From Helicobacter sp. 13S00477-4 (lineage in GTDB: Bacteria > Campylobacterota > Campylobacteria > Campylobacterales > Helicobacteraceae), in assembly GCF_002272785.1 (NCBI RefSeq), contig NZ_MLAS01000009.1, positions 16,554 through 80,553 of the forward strand: a stretch of 64,000 nucleotides of DNA, given 5' to 3'. A program made the position numbers and the translations under genes. Shown here in pieces: positions 25,985 through 35,631 of this stretch. Below the pieces are notes generated by a model. It was given only the letters and a program-made list of their open reading frames with translations, ran no database searches and was not told the DNA's origin. Positions within the stretch are counted from its first letter, which is position 1, and every line of letters starts with the position of its first letter.

Positions 25985-26904
25985 TGCAGAGCGTGGTATT
26001 TGGTCCTGTTATATCTCGAAGATTTGGAGTGTCTTTGGGTGTGGATTTATCTCCTAGTGTAAAACAATGTAATTTTGATTGCCTTTATTGTGAACTTGAA
26101 GGCAAAAAGGCTCAAAATCAAATGAAAGAAGTCTTAGATTTGGAGACTTTAATTCAGAGTGTGATTTCTTCATTGAAAAAAAATCCTAAAATTGATGTTT
26201 TGACTATAACCGCAAATGGTGAACCTACTCTTTATCCATATTTATATGATTTTATCAAAACCATAAAACCAAATCTTCCCCAAGAGGTTTCTTCTCTGAT
26301 TTTAAGTAATGGTTCAAAGTTTGGAGATGAAGAGGTGCAGAAAGCATTGCATTTGTTTGATATTGTGAAATTTTCTCTAGATGGGGTAGATAAGAAAAGT
26401 TTTGAGAGAATAGATAGACCTTATCGCGATATTAGGATTGAGGATTTGCTTTCAGGGATTGAAAGATTTGCATCTATTTATAAAGGCGAGTTAGTCGCTG
26501 AAGTTTTGTTGGTAGAGGGGATTAATGATGGGATTGAAAATATCAGGTCTATTGTAGAATTTTTGAAACGTATCGAGATAGACAGGGTTGATTTAGGTAC
26601 TATAGATAGACCTCCTGCTTATGATGCAAATCCACTCAGTTATAAAAGACTCCTAGAAATTGCTAAAGAGTTTGAAGGTCTATATGTAAGTCTGCCATAT
26701 AGAAAAGAGAATGTTAATTTAGTTCATCAAAAATATTCTAAAAAAGATTTGATAGATTTGATAGCTAGGAGACCTATAAGTGTCATAGAGGCTTCAAATT
26801 TATTTGAAGACAAGGCATTGAGCTATCTTGAAGAATTTCTTTTTGATAAAAAAATTTTTATCAAAAAGGTTGCTAATCTGGAGTTTTATACGATTAAAGA
26901 TTGA
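25984..26904 (+). CDS. Radical SAM protein (HP0117-like)
   Basis: 306-residue radical SAM protein translationally coupled to topA (TAATG overlap), as in H. pylori. The cluster motif is CNFDCLYC near residue 30, preceded by RRFGVSLGVDLSP and followed by ITANGEPTLYP. The C-terminal region looks like a small winged-helix or UPF0026-type tail. Its reaction is not established. Confidence 0.85.
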   Translation: MQSVVFGPVISRRFGVSLGVDLSPSVKQCNFDCLYCELEGKKAQNQMKEVLDLETLIQSVISSLKKNPKIDVLTITANGEPTLYPYLYDFIKTIKPNLPQEVSSLILSNGSKFGDEEVQKALHLFDIVKFSLDGVDKKSFERIDRPYRDIRIEDLLSGIERFASIYKGELVAEVLLVEGINDGIENIRSIVEFLKRIEIDRVDLGTIDRPPAYDANPLSYKRLLEIAKEFEGLYVSLPYRKENVNLVHQKYSKKDLIDLIARRPISVIEASNLFEDKALSYLEEFLFDKKIFIKKVANLEFYTIKD

Positions 26905-28209
26905 TTAGTTTTGGAATATAAATGGAATGAGGCTTATTAAAAATAAAATCATTATCCCTAGATTTAATCTTTCCCATTGTCGTTTAAATGTACACATCAA
27001 TACATATATGATAAATCCACTTGCTAAACCTGTTGTGATAGATGAACTCAGTGGCATTAGAATAATCGTAAAAAAACTAGCAGCAGCGATAGGTAGGTCT
27101 TCAAAATTGATATGCCTTGCTTCCATAAACATCAAAGCCCCAACTACAATGAGTGTAGGGTAAATAGCATAATCTGGAATAGCACTGAATATTGGTAAAA
27201 GAAAAAGTGTGAGTATGAAAAAGAACGCACAAAAAATCGCAGTGAGTCCAGTCCTCCCACCAGAAGCTACACCAGCAGAGCTTTCTAAGAATGCTGTGGT
27301 TGTAGATAATCCAAACATTGCTCCACTGGTTGTGGCTATCGCATCAACTTGAAGTGTTTTTTCAAGTTTTTTATCTTTCCCACTTGTATCTTGAAACATT
27401 TTGGCTTTTGCTCCTACGCCTGCAAGGGTGCCCAAAGAATCAAATAAATCTGTGATGAGTAGAGCAATGATTGCTGGAATGAGTGCAATATGGATAATAC
27501 CTTTTATATCAAATTGCATTGCGATACCTGAGATAGAAGAAGGCGTTGAGAGGAAGTGATGAGGTATTGAAGCAAGTCCTAAAATCCAAGCAATACCGCT
27601 ACATATCAAAATACCTATGATAAAGGCTCCTTGAATTTTGAGGGCATGAAGTAAAAGCATCAGGATGACTCCAAATATACCTATGATGATTTGTGGGGAT
27701 GAAAGATCTCCTAATGTCATCAATCCTGAGGAGGTGATAGTGATGAATCCCAATGACTTGAATCCAATCGTAGCTATAAATGCACCAAGTCCAGCACATA
27801 GGGCAAATCTAAGATCTTTTGGTATGCTTTGCATGATCCAAACACGCAGTTTAGTGAAAGAAATGATAAGGAAAATTACCCCAGATAAAAATACTGCTCC
27901 AAGTGCTTGTTGCCAAGTCAAACCCATTCCTTGTACTAATCCATAGGTAAAATAAGCATTCAACCCCATCCCAACACTCATTGCAACTGGGGTGTTTGCC
28001 CAAATTCCAGTGAGTAAGGTTGCTAAAGCAGTTACCAAAGAGATAGCTGTGATAAGCTCATCTTTTGGCATCCCTGCAATCGATAGGATTTGAGAACCAA
28101 CAGGGATGATATAAAGCATGGTTAAAAATATGGTGAATCCCGCAAGTGCTTCTGTTTTTATGTTAGTGTGATTTTGAGTGAGTTGAAAATATTTATCCAA
28201 AAATAGCAT
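26905..28209 (-). CDS. NCS2-family purine permease (AzgA type)
   Basis: 434-residue membrane protein of the AzgA-like NCS2 branch (adenine, guanine or hypoxanthine uptake by proton symport). Typical segments are AGFTIFLTMLYIIPV, NTPVAMSVGMGLNAYFTYG, ITDLFDSLGTLAGVG and TTSGAMFGLSTTTAFLESSAGVASGGRTGLT (given here in full family order, the last in two adjoining parts). About 12-14 membrane helices are expected. It converges on the radical SAM gene without a gap. Confidence 0.9.
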   Translation of the reverse strand: MLFLDKYFQLTQNHTNIKTEALAGFTIFLTMLYIIPVGSQILSIAGMPKDELITAISLVTALATLLTGIWANTPVAMSVGMGLNAYFTYGLVQGMGLTWQQALGAVFLSGVIFLIISFTKLRVWIMQSIPKDLRFALCAGLGAFIATIGFKSLGFITITSSGLMTLGDLSSPQIIIGIFGVILMLLLHALKIQGAFIIGILICSGIAWILGLASIPHHFLSTPSSISGIAMQFDIKGIIHIALIPAIIALLITDLFDSLGTLAGVGAKAKMFQDTSGKDKKLEKTLQVDAIATTSGAMFGLSTTTAFLESSAGVASGGRTGLTAIFCAFFFILTLFLLPIFSAIPDYAIYPTLIVVGALMFMEARHINFEDLPIAAASFFTIILMPLSSSITTGLASGFIIYVLMCTFKRQWERLNLGIMILFLISLIPFIFQN

Positions 28210-28522
28210 TGAAATTCCTTTTTTATGGTATCAAATTTTGTATGAATGAGGTAAAAATAAAAAATTTAATTGTAGGATAATTATTCATAAGAATATATAA
28301 AATCAACATTTGAAGCCATAGGATTTGTTGTGTTTTGAAGAAAAACTTTGTATATGCAAGATTATAAAATAGATTTATATAAAGAGATAAAATATCATAA
28401 ATTATAGATAGTATACTTTATATATTGTTTGTGAAATAAGAGAAAATAAAATCTAAAATATATAGCTTGATATATTTATTATCAGTTTATCTGTATGATT
28501 TTGTAGAAATATTGAGGTGGTT
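28210..28522. other. AT-rich intergenic region between permease and hemD
   Basis: A 313-bp divergent spacer with no convincing ORF, RNA gene or repeat. Several TATA-like boxes occur; TATGAT near 28494 is well placed as the hemD -10 box. Confidence 0.5.
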
Positions 28523-29221
28523 ATGCGAGATATTATTTTGATAAATTCTAAAGAAAATTCTAAGATAAAGACTTTGATAGTAAATAAAATTGAACTTTTG
28601 TTGATGAAAAAATCTCTCATTGAGCAATACTTAAGTCTTTCTCAAATTGAAAAAAATGTGGATGCATTGATTTTTACTTCAAAAAATGCCTTCAAGTCAT
28701 TGTTAAAAAATATTGAAGAATATCCTGAATTAGAGATTTTTAGAAGTATACCTGCTTTTGTCATTGGAGAAAATACTGCTCAAGAACTCAAAATCGCTGG
28801 GTTTGATGTCGAATATGTTGGTATAGATTCCCATGGTGCAGGATTTTCTAGTGAGATTATCCCATTGTTAAAAAATCGAAAACCTTTGTATTTTCGTGCT
28901 AAAAAAATTGTTTCTGGACTTGATATAAAGCTTTTAGAAGCTAAAATAAAACTTAAGCAAGTCATTGCATATGAGAATAAGACTCATATTGTAGATAAAA
29001 CCTTCAAACCAGCGACAAAATCAATCTTAATTTTTACAGCTCCAAGTCATTATTTGGCATTTAGACAAAATTTTGGTTGGGATGGTAGTTATAGTGCGAT
29101 TGCTATTGGTATGACTACTTTTGGAGTGTTTGATAGTGAAGTGGAAGGGTTTATTAGTCCGGAACAAAGTATTGAAAGTTGCATAGAATTTGCAAAAGAT
29201 TTAGCATTAAAATTACCTTAA
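28523..29221 (+). CDS. hemD: Uroporphyrinogen-III synthase
   Basis: 232-residue HemD, which cyclises hydroxymethylbilane to uroporphyrinogen III in heme synthesis. The family is poorly conserved, but the two-lobe pattern is recognisable: DALIFTSKNAFKSLL, FVIGENTAQEL, KPLYFRAKK, VIAYEN, ILIFTAPSHYLAF and a final IGMTTFGVFD. The ATG at 28523 follows GAGGTGG and is chosen over one two codons upstream. The next gene, crcB, is 11 bases away. Confidence 0.85.
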   Translation: MRDIILINSKENSKIKTLIVNKIELLLMKKSLIEQYLSLSQIEKNVDALIFTSKNAFKSLLKNIEEYPELEIFRSIPAFVIGENTAQELKIAGFDVEYVGIDSHGAGFSSEIIPLLKNRKPLYFRAKKIVSGLDIKLLEAKIKLKQVIAYENKTHIVDKTFKPATKSILIFTAPSHYLAFRQNFGWDGSYSAIAIGMTTFGVFDSEVEGFISPEQSIESCIEFAKDLALKLP

Positions 29222-29232
29222 AAAGGATAAAA

Positions 29233-29613
29233 ATGGATTTTATTTTAGTAGGTTTAGGCGGAGCAATAGGGAGTATTTTTAGGTATGGATTGGGGAAAAT
29301 CTTACCTTTAAAATTTTTCATATGGGATACATTTCCTTTAGGGACTTTTGCAGTGAATCTGATTGGGAGTTTTTTAATAGGATTGATGGGTTTTTTGGTT
29401 GTCCATAAATTTTTAGGTAATGATTTTAGATTATTTTTTATTGTCGGTCTTTTGGGAGGTTTTACTACTTTTTCATCTTTAGGTCTGGATACTTTTGATA
29501 TGTTTGTACAAAAAGAATATCTTAAAGTTATTTTTTATATTTTGAGTACAAATATTTTAGGATTTATTTTGGTTTGGTTAGGGTGGTTTTTGGCAGAAAA
29601 TTTTTTTAATTGA
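29233..29613 (+). CDS. crcB: Fluoride ion channel CrcB/FluC
   Basis: 126-residue four-helix Fluc protein that exports fluoride as a dual-topology dimer. Signature segments are GGAIGSIFRYGLG, NLIGSFLIG and GLLGGFTTFSSLGLDTF. The start at 29233 follows AAAAGGAT; the longer frame overlaps hemD and is rejected. No fluoride riboswitch is visible in the 11-base gap. Confidence 0.93.
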   Translation: MDFILVGLGGAIGSIFRYGLGKILPLKFFIWDTFPLGTFAVNLIGSFLIGLMGFLVVHKFLGNDFRLFFIVGLLGGFTTFSSLGLDTFDMFVQKEYLKVIFYILSTNILGFILVWLGWFLAENFFN

Positions 29614-30316
29614 TATTTGATTTTGATTGGAATAAATACCGTGCAATGATTATGGTTTGTAACAAAGTAGCAAAGAAATTAAAAATTGGGATGAGAGAGA
29701 AAAAATAAGCCATCAGGCTTATTTGATAGATTTTGATTTTATGTTTCCTCATAAAGGATTGATATTGGACAGTATTGAATATTGAACTTCCTATGTCAAA
29801 GAGCATTGTATTTTTGAAAAAGAAAAAATGTGGTATCAAGATAGCAAAAAATCCTATGAAAGGCACAAAATAAAATGGGGTTAAAACAATAAAAAATAAT
29901 AAAAATTTCCCAAGAGATTTTATATAATGATGTATTGAGGTTTGTATACTGCCAAATGAATCAATATCAATATAATAAAAATATTTTTTATGCAAATATT
30001 TTACAACAATGGGCGTATAAAAAATAGAAATAAAAATATTCCCAATAAGGGTCAAAATAAGAATCAAAAATCCAAGCAAAATATAGAGTAAAGAATGGAT
30101 AAGTATATTCCCTATATGACTAAAAAAACCTTGATTTTGTGATATTTTTTGCCAACTTTGGGGTAAAAAATATTCTAGGAATTTGATAAAATAATCGCTG
30201 AAATAAAACAACACAAATGCCCAAAATACAATACCAATCAAAATTGGCAATAGATTTAATGTGAGCATTTTCAAACTAAAGAAGTCTTCCCAGCTTTTTT
30301 TAATGATAATGAACAT
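29606..30316 (-). CDS. EI24-domain membrane protein
   Basis: 236-residue protein with about four to five hydrophobic helices, including FWAFVLFYF, LLGFLILILTLIG and FFAILIPHFFFF. It resembles the EI24 (CysZ-like) family found in Campylobacterota, recognised by the SIFYTPIVVKYL segment and the YQSFMRKHK loop before the last helix. Function is unknown; sulphate transport is only a family hint. It converges on crcB with an 8-base overlap. Confidence 0.7.
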   Translation of the reverse strand: MFIIIKKSWEDFFSLKMLTLNLLPILIGIVFWAFVLFYFSDYFIKFLEYFLPQSWQKISQNQGFFSHIGNILIHSLLYILLGFLILILTLIGNIFISIFYTPIVVKYLHKKYFYYIDIDSFGSIQTSIHHYIKSLGKFLLFFIVLTPFYFVPFIGFFAILIPHFFFFKNTMLFDIGSSIFNTVQYQSFMRKHKIKIYQISLMAYFFSLIPIFNFFATLLQTIIIARYLFQSKSNIN

Positions 30317-30450
30317 TGATTTTTTCCTGTTTGTTTATGTGTAAAAATTTATCTTTTATTGACTTTATTTAAGTTTAAAAGGTAAGATAGCGAAATGAGT
30401 TGTTTTGATAAAAAGAACGACGAAAAATATTTAAATGAATGGAGATTTTA

Positions 30451-31284
30451 ATGAAAAAAAGTATTGTAAGTATTATCCTTGCAGGTACATTGTGTATTGC
30501 ATTTGCTGGAGCTAAAACTCTAGCAACTGTTGATGGCGTAGCTATCACGGAAAAAGATTTTGATGTTATCAAACAAAGAGTGCCTAATTTTAATTTTGAT
30601 ACACTCAAAGATGATCAAAAAAAAGCCCTTTTGGATCAAGCCATTAATAATATTTTGATAGAAAAAGAAGCTAAAAAAGAAAAAATAGATCAAATACCTG
30701 ATTTTAAAGCTGCTATGGAGGCATTTAAAAAACAACTTTTGGTTGAAATGTGGGCTAAAAAACAGGCTGAAGCTGTAGGTAAAACAAAAATCCCAGAAGC
30801 AGATCTAAAAAAATACTACGATGATAATAAACAACAATTTGTACAGCAAGAAGCACAGGCTAGACATATTCTTGTAAAAACTGAAGATGAGGCTAAAAAA
30901 ATTATTTCAGAACTTAATAAAACTCCAAAAGCTAAAGTTGAAGCAAAGTTTATTGAACTAGCTAATAAAGATTCTATTGATCCCAATACAAAAAATACTC
31001 AGAATGGCGGTGATTTGGGAACTTTTCAAAAGAATCAAATGGTTCCAGAATTTTCTAAAGCTGCATTTGAACTTAAACCTGGAACTTATACAAAAACACC
31101 TGTAAAAACAGAGTTTGGTTATCATATTATTTATTTGATAAAGAAAAATGATCCTAAAACTTATACTTTTGATGAAGCTAAGAAAACAATTGAGGCAATG
31201 CTCAAAGAGAAAAAATTCCAAGCAGATATGAAGAAAAAAATAGAAGAACTTAAGAAAAAAGCCAAAATTACTATTAATAAGTAA
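30451..31284 (+). CDS. Periplasmic peptidyl-prolyl cis-trans isomerase (parvulin type)
   Basis: 277-residue homologue of H. pylori HP0175 and C. jejuni PEB4. It has a signal peptide (MKKSIVSIILAG to about residue 21), a SurA-like N-domain (ITEKDFDVIKQR), and a parvulin domain from about 125 (QARHILVKTEDEA to EFGYHIIYLI). It folds outer-membrane proteins; HP0175 is also secreted and antigenic. The ATG at 30451 has GGAG upstream. It lies 19 bases before fba, the same order as in H. pylori. Confidence 0.95.
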   Translation: MKKSIVSIILAGTLCIAFAGAKTLATVDGVAITEKDFDVIKQRVPNFNFDTLKDDQKKALLDQAINNILIEKEAKKEKIDQIPDFKAAMEAFKKQLLVEMWAKKQAEAVGKTKIPEADLKKYYDDNKQQFVQQEAQARHILVKTEDEAKKIISELNKTPKAKVEAKFIELANKDSIDPNTKNTQNGGDLGTFQKNQMVPEFSKAAFELKPGTYTKTPVKTEFGYHIIYLIKKNDPKTYTFDEAKKTIEAMLKEKKFQADMKKKIEELKKKAKITINK

Positions 31285-31303
31285 TTTAAATTAGGGAAGT
31301 TTT

Positions 31304-32230
31304 ATGTTGGTTGTTGGCAATGATATTTTGTATAAGGCTCACAAAGAGGGTTATGGTGTAGGAGCCTTTAATTTTGTGAATTTTGAAATGCTCGTTTCAA
31401 TTTTTGAAGCTGCAAATGAGGCAAACTCTCCTATTATTGTCCAAGCAAGTGAGGGTGCTATTAAATATTTGGGTATTGATATGGTTGTATCAATGACTAA
31501 AACTATGTCAAATCGTTATCCTCATATTCCGGTAGCACTCCATCTAGATCATGGTACTACTTTTGAAAGCTGTAAAAAAGCTATAGAAGCAGGTTTTACC
31601 TCTGTGATGATTGATGCTTCTCATCATCCTTTTGAAGAAAATCTTGAGCTTACTTCAAAGGTTGTTAAAGCTGCTCATAGTGTTGGTGTGAGTGTAGAAG
31701 CAGAATTGGGTCGTTTGATGGGGATTGAAGATAATATTTCAGTTGATGAAAAAGATGCTGTTTTGGTCAATCCAAAAGAAGCTGAAATTTTTGTTAAAGA
31801 GTCAAAAGTTGATTATCTTGCTCCTGCTATTGGTACCAGTCATGGTGCTTTTAAGTTCAAGGGTGAACCAAAATTGGATTTTAAACGGCTCGAAGAAGTC
31901 AAAAAACTTACAAATATTCCATTGGTTTTACATGGGGCTAGTGCTATACCTGATAATGTACGTGAATCTTTTTTGAATACTGGAGGTGATTTGAAGGGTA
32001 GCAAGGGTGTGCCTTTTGAATTTCTTCAAGAGGCTATCAAAGGAGGTATTAATAAGGTAAATACTGATACTGATCTAAGGATAGCTTTCGTTGCAGAGGT
32101 CAGAAGAATGGCTAATGAGGATAGAACACAATTTGATTTGAGGAAGTTTTTTGTACCTGGTATCCAAGCTATCAAAAAAGTCATTGTTGAACGGATGAAT
32201 TTATTGGGTAGTGTCAATAAGATAGATTAG
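31304..32230 (+). CDS. fba: Fructose-bisphosphate aldolase, class II
   Basis: 308-residue zinc-dependent aldolase. Catalytic Asp and zinc His are in [11 protein letters not shown], further zinc ligands in GTSHGAFKF and LHGASAIP, and substrate binding residues in [10 protein letters not shown]. It interconverts fructose-1,6-bisphosphate and triose phosphates and is needed for gluconeogenesis in Helicobacter. It is followed after 10 bases by efp. Confidence 0.97.
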   Translation: MLVVGNDILYKAHKEGYGVGAFNFVNFEMLVSIFEAANEANSPIIVQASEGAIKYLGIDMVVSMTKTMSNRYPHIPVALHLDHGTTFESCKKAIEAGFTSVMIDASHHPFEENLELTSKVVKAAHSVGVSVEAELGRLMGIEDNISVDEKDAVLVNPKEAEIFVKESKVDYLAPAIGTSHGAFKFKGEPKLDFKRLEEVKKLTNIPLVLHGASAIPDNVRESFLNTGGDLKGSKGVPFEFLQEAIKGGINKVNTDTDLRIAFVAEVRRMANEDRTQFDLRKFFVPGIQAIKKVIVERMNLLGSVNKID

Positions 32231-32240
32231 AGGAGCAAAT

Positions 32241-32804
32241 ATGGCAATAGGGATGAGTGAGCTAAAAAAGGGATTAAAAATAGAAATAGAAGGGATTCCA
32301 TATAGGATTATGGAATATCAACATGTTAAGCCTGGTAAAGGTGCAGCTTTTGTACGTGCAAAAATAAAATCATTTCTAGATAATAGAACCATAGAAAAGA
32401 CTTTTCATGCTGGAGATAAATGCGAAGAGCCTAATTTGATAGAAAAAACAATGCAATACCTTTATCATGATGGTGATACTTATCAGTTCATGGATGCAGA
32501 GACTTATGAACAGATTTCCTTAAATGACTCTCAAGTTGGCGATGTCTCAAAATGGATGCTAGATGGAATGAGTGTTCAAATTCTTTTTCATAATAACAAG
32601 GCTATTTCTGTTGATGTGCCTCAAATTGTTGAACTTAAGATTATAGAAACTGCTCCAAATTTCAAAGGCGATACTTCAAGTGCAAGTAAAAAACCTGCTA
32701 CTTTAGAAACTGGAGCCGTTGTGCAGATACCTTTCCATATCCTTGAAGGTGAAACTATTAGAGTAAATACAGAAACTGCAGAATATGTAGAAAAAGTCAA
32801 ATAA
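32241..32804 (+). CDS. efp: Translation elongation factor P
   Basis: 187-residue EF-P relieving ribosome stalling at polyproline. The KOW-like domain has the exposed loop KPGKGAAF, whose lysine is the usual modification site, followed by the OB domains ending [23 protein letters not shown] precedes the start. Confidence 0.97.
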   Translation: MAIGMSELKKGLKIEIEGIPYRIMEYQHVKPGKGAAFVRAKIKSFLDNRTIEKTFHAGDKCEEPNLIEKTMQYLYHDGDTYQFMDAETYEQISLNDSQVGDVSKWMLDGMSVQILFHNNKAISVDVPQIVELKIIETAPNFKGDTSSASKKPATLETGAVVQIPFHILEGETIRVNTETAEYVEKVK

Positions 32805-32848
32805 CTTATATTTCTTCTTTTTATTTTCCACTACAATTATATCTTAAA

Positions 32849-32875
32849 CCCGCAAAAGTATATTAATACTTGTGG
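32849..32875. terminator. Hairpin between efp and the PfpI-family gene
   Basis: An inverted repeat of about 12 pairs with a two-base bulge (CCCGCAA with TTGTGGG, AGTAT with ATACT). It could end the efp transcript or fold in the leader of the next gene; no T run follows. Confidence 0.45.
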
Positions 32876-32899
32876 GAGAATTTGTGTTTAGGAGTTTTG

Positions 32900-33469
32900 A
32901 TGAATAAGAAAATATTAGTTCCATTAGCAAATGGATTTGAAGAAGCCGAATTTATAGGTATTGTTGATGTTTTAAGACGAGCTGAGGTTGAAGTCATTGT
33001 TGCAGGTTTGCAAGGAGATAGTTTGTATACAGGAGCAAATCGTGTCCAAATAAAAGCAGACGAATCCCTAAAAAATATTGAACCTTCTGAATTTGATGGT
33101 ATTGTTTTGCCTGGTGGTTTTGAAGGCATGGATAATCTGAAGTCTGATGATACAATCATTAAAATCATAAAAGATTTTCACTTTAAAAAAAAGCTTGTAT
33201 GTGCTATGTGTGCTTCTCCTATAGTATTACACCATGCAGGTGTGCTTGAAGGTAGAGATTTTACTTGTTATCCGGGTTGTGAAACAGGACTTGATGGTAA
33301 AAGACACAATCAAGCAGTTGTTGTTAGGGAACATATTATTACTTCTGCAGGACCTGCCACAGCAATATTATTTGGACTTGAGATAGTCAAGCTATTGTGT
33401 GGACAAGAAACTTATAAAGCTTTGTTTGAAGGATTATTAGTTCCCTTAACCTTGTCAATCGAATCTTGA
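32900..33469 (+). CDS. DJ-1/PfpI family protein
   Basis: 189-residue DJ-1/ThiJ-type protein with the nucleophile-elbow cysteine in LVCAMCASP, the upstream glutamate in NGFEEAEF, and VLPGGFEGMDNL. Members include glyoxalase/deglycase-like enzymes and stress proteins; the exact activity is not read from sequence. The ATG at 32900 follows AGGAG. Confidence 0.88.
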   Translation: MNKKILVPLANGFEEAEFIGIVDVLRRAEVEVIVAGLQGDSLYTGANRVQIKADESLKNIEPSEFDGIVLPGGFEGMDNLKSDDTIIKIIKDFHFKKKLVCAMCASPIVLHHAGVLEGRDFTCYPGCETGLDGKRHNQAVVVREHIITSAGPATAILFGLEIVKLLCGQETYKALFEGLLVPLTLSIES

Positions 33470-33533
33470 TAATATTTTGCTGCAAAATGTTATTTTAGGA
33501 GTATAATTCGAGCCAAATTTTAAAGGCTCCTAA

Positions 33534-34514
33534 ATGGCAACAATAAATATTTTGGATTATAAGCTTAAGCCTTTTGTTATGGAAACAAAAATCATCATGC
33601 AAAATTATCTGAAGAAAGTTCAGGTTGATGTGAGTGATTATTCTTTCGCAGCTAATTATATTTGGCTTTCAAGGACAAGTGGTTTTTATGAGATCATTGA
33701 TGATACCTTTTGTCTTTTTGTGATGACAGGCGGAGAGCTTTCAATGCTCTTACCCCCGCTTGGAAAGCCCAAACACTGTTACAATGCAATCCCTAAATGC
33801 TTTGATATTATGAATGAAAATAATTCATCTAATTATTGTTCTAAAATTGAATATGTTTGTGATGAATTTCTTGAAGGTTTTATTACCTATAGTAATGAAG
33901 GCGAAGTTATTTTCTCATCTTTGGAAAGTTATGTTATTGAAAAAAAATTGGTTGATTATATTTATAAAACTAATGACTTGATTGAGCTTAAGGGCAACGC
34001 TTACCATGCCAAACGTAATGAGATCAATAAATTTAAAAAAGCATATCCAGATTTTAGGATTGAAACATTAGATCCTGAAATCCATTCAGTTCCTATCAAT
34101 CATCTTTTTAACAAGTGGGTTAGCGATCGTATTAAATATATGCCAAAAGAAGAAATTGATATTTTTATGGATGGGATTTATCAGGAGAGATTGGCTGTAA
34201 AAAGGGTTTTGCAAGATTATTTAGATTTGAATTTGGTGGGGTTGGTTATTTATATTGGTGATGAATTGAAAGGTTTTACTGTAGGTGAACAGGTTAGGGA
34301 AGATACTGCAAGTGTGTTGATTGAAAAAACAGATTTTGAAGTACTTGGGTGTGCTCAATTTATATTCAGAGAGTTTTGTAAAGTTTTAAAAGATAAGTAT
34401 GATAGTGAATATATTAACGTTGGTGATGATATGGGTTTTGAAAACCTCAAAAAAGTAAAAATGTCTTATCGACCTGAAAAACTAGTCCCTAAATATACGA
34501 TTTATCAAAAATGA
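33534..34514 (+). CDS. DUF2156 (LPG-synthase C-terminal-like) protein
   Basis: 326-residue protein resembling the DUF2156 family, which has a tandem GNAT-like fold and includes the C-terminal domain of MprF. Recognisable segments are DYSFAANYIWLS, KGNAYHAKRNEINKF and YINVGDDMGFENLKKVKMSYRPEK. No membrane segment is present, unlike MprF. Aminoacyl transfer is possible but unproven. It overlaps the next gene, another acetyltransferase, by 4 bases. Confidence 0.78.
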   Translation: MATINILDYKLKPFVMETKIIMQNYLKKVQVDVSDYSFAANYIWLSRTSGFYEIIDDTFCLFVMTGGELSMLLPPLGKPKHCYNAIPKCFDIMNENNSSNYCSKIEYVCDEFLEGFITYSNEGEVIFSSLESYVIEKKLVDYIYKTNDLIELKGNAYHAKRNEINKFKKAYPDFRIETLDPEIHSVPINHLFNKWVSDRIKYMPKEEIDIFMDGIYQERLAVKRVLQDYLDLNLVGLVIYIGDELKGFTVGEQVREDTASVLIEKTDFEVLGCAQFIFREFCKVLKDKYDSEYINVGDDMGFENLKKVKMSYRPEKLVPKYTIYQK

Positions 34515-34945
34515 AGCTCAAAACTTCTCTTAAAGAAGATATACAAGTCATTTATGAAATAGAAAACTCTTTGTTTTCTGTTCAAGATGGTAGGTTTTCA
34601 AAAAAGGTTTTTTTCTATCATCTTGCTAAGAAAGATAGGCTTTTTTCTCTTTGGGATGAGGATAAAATTGTTGGCTATTTATTAGTATTGGGCTATCAAA
34701 AGAGTTTGCGCGTTTATTCTTTGGCTATTTTGTCTGGGTATCAAGGTAAGGGCTATGGAGAATATTTATGTGAGTGTGCGATCAATATGGCGAGAGAAAA
34801 GAAAAAGGATTTTATCTATTTAGAAGTAAAATCTAGTAATCAAAAGGCTATCAATCTCTATCAAAAGCTTGGATTTGTTGTTTGTAGGATATTACCTCAT
34901 TATTATGGGTCAATAGATGGGTTACGAATGGTAAAATTTTTTTGA
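34511..34945 (+). CDS. GNAT-family N-acetyltransferase (RimI-like)
   Basis: 144-residue single-domain GNAT. The acetyl-CoA loop is in LSGYQGKGYGEYL, followed by YLEVKSSNQKAINLYQKLGF, the usual RimI-like finish. Coupled to the DUF2156 gene. Protein N-terminal acetylation is the common role of such proteins, but the substrate is not known here. Confidence 0.85.
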   Translation: MKLKTSLKEDIQVIYEIENSLFSVQDGRFSKKVFFYHLAKKDRLFSLWDEDKIVGYLLVLGYQKSLRVYSLAILSGYQGKGYGEYLCECAINMAREKKKDFIYLEVKSSNQKAINLYQKLGFVVCRILPHYYGSIDGLRMVKFF

Positions 34946-35025
34946 TTATCTTAGGGCTGAATCCAAATCCAAATTTATCCTTTCTATAAAATGTTATAAT
35001 TACAAAAAATCAAAAAAGGATATTT

Positions 35026-35631
35026 TTGGAAAAATTTGAAGTATCAAATCAAGCAAAATTACCTACTCGTTTTGGTGTCTTTTTTATTCAATCTTTTAGA
35101 GAGCTTAAGGTTCAAAAAGATTGCCCTTGTCCAGTAGAGCATTTAGTTATTTTTACTCAAAATCTACCTGAGATTCCCTTGGTGCGAGTGCATTCAGAAT
35201 GCTTGACTGGAGATGTGTTTGGATCCCAAAAATGCGATTGTGGGGGAGAATTAGCAATAGCAATGGAGAAAATAGCTCAAAGTGTTGAAGAGGGTAAAGG
35301 AGGAATGCTCATTTATTTACGTCAGGAAGGTAGGGGAATTGGGCTATTCAATAAAGTCAATGCCTATGCTTTGCAAGATAAAGGTTATGACACTGTTGAA
35401 GCAAATGAAGCATTAGGATTTAAAAGCGATAATCGTGATTATTCGATAGTGGGGGATATTTTGCATTATTATGGACTTAAGAAAATTCATTTGTTGACTA
35501 ATAATCCTCGCAAGATTGATGCGATGAGTCAATATGTTGAAGTCATCAGAGATAGTATTATTGTTCCAAGTAATTGTCATAATGAAAAATACTTAGCAAC
35601 CAAAAAGTCTAAATTAGGACATTTGCTTTAA
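35026..35631 (+). CDS. ribA: GTP cyclohydrolase II
   Basis: 201-residue RibA, first enzyme of riboflavin synthesis. Zinc cysteines are 59, 70 and 72 in [18 protein letters not shown]; the active-site region is [13 protein letters not shown]. The start is a TTG with AAGGA upstream, matching the family N-terminus. No ribB is fused. It is the first gene of an operon that continues with molybdenum cofactor genes, as in H. pylori where ribA is close to moaD/E. Confidence 0.95.
   Translation: MEKFEVSNQAKLPTRFGVFFIQSFRELKVQKDCPCPVEHLVIFTQNLPEIPLVRVHSECLTGDVFGSQKCDCGGELAIAMEKIAQSVEEGKGGMLIYLRQEGRGIGLFNKVNAYALQDKGYDTVEANEALGFKSDNRDYSIVGDILHYYGLKKIHLLTNNPRKIDAMSQYVEVIRDSIIVPSNCHNEKYLATKKSKLGHLL

Noticed and set aside
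28210..28522. Possible small RNA in the permease-hemD gap
   Set aside because: The region is AT-rich with no stable stem and no terminator, so nothing supports an RNA gene.
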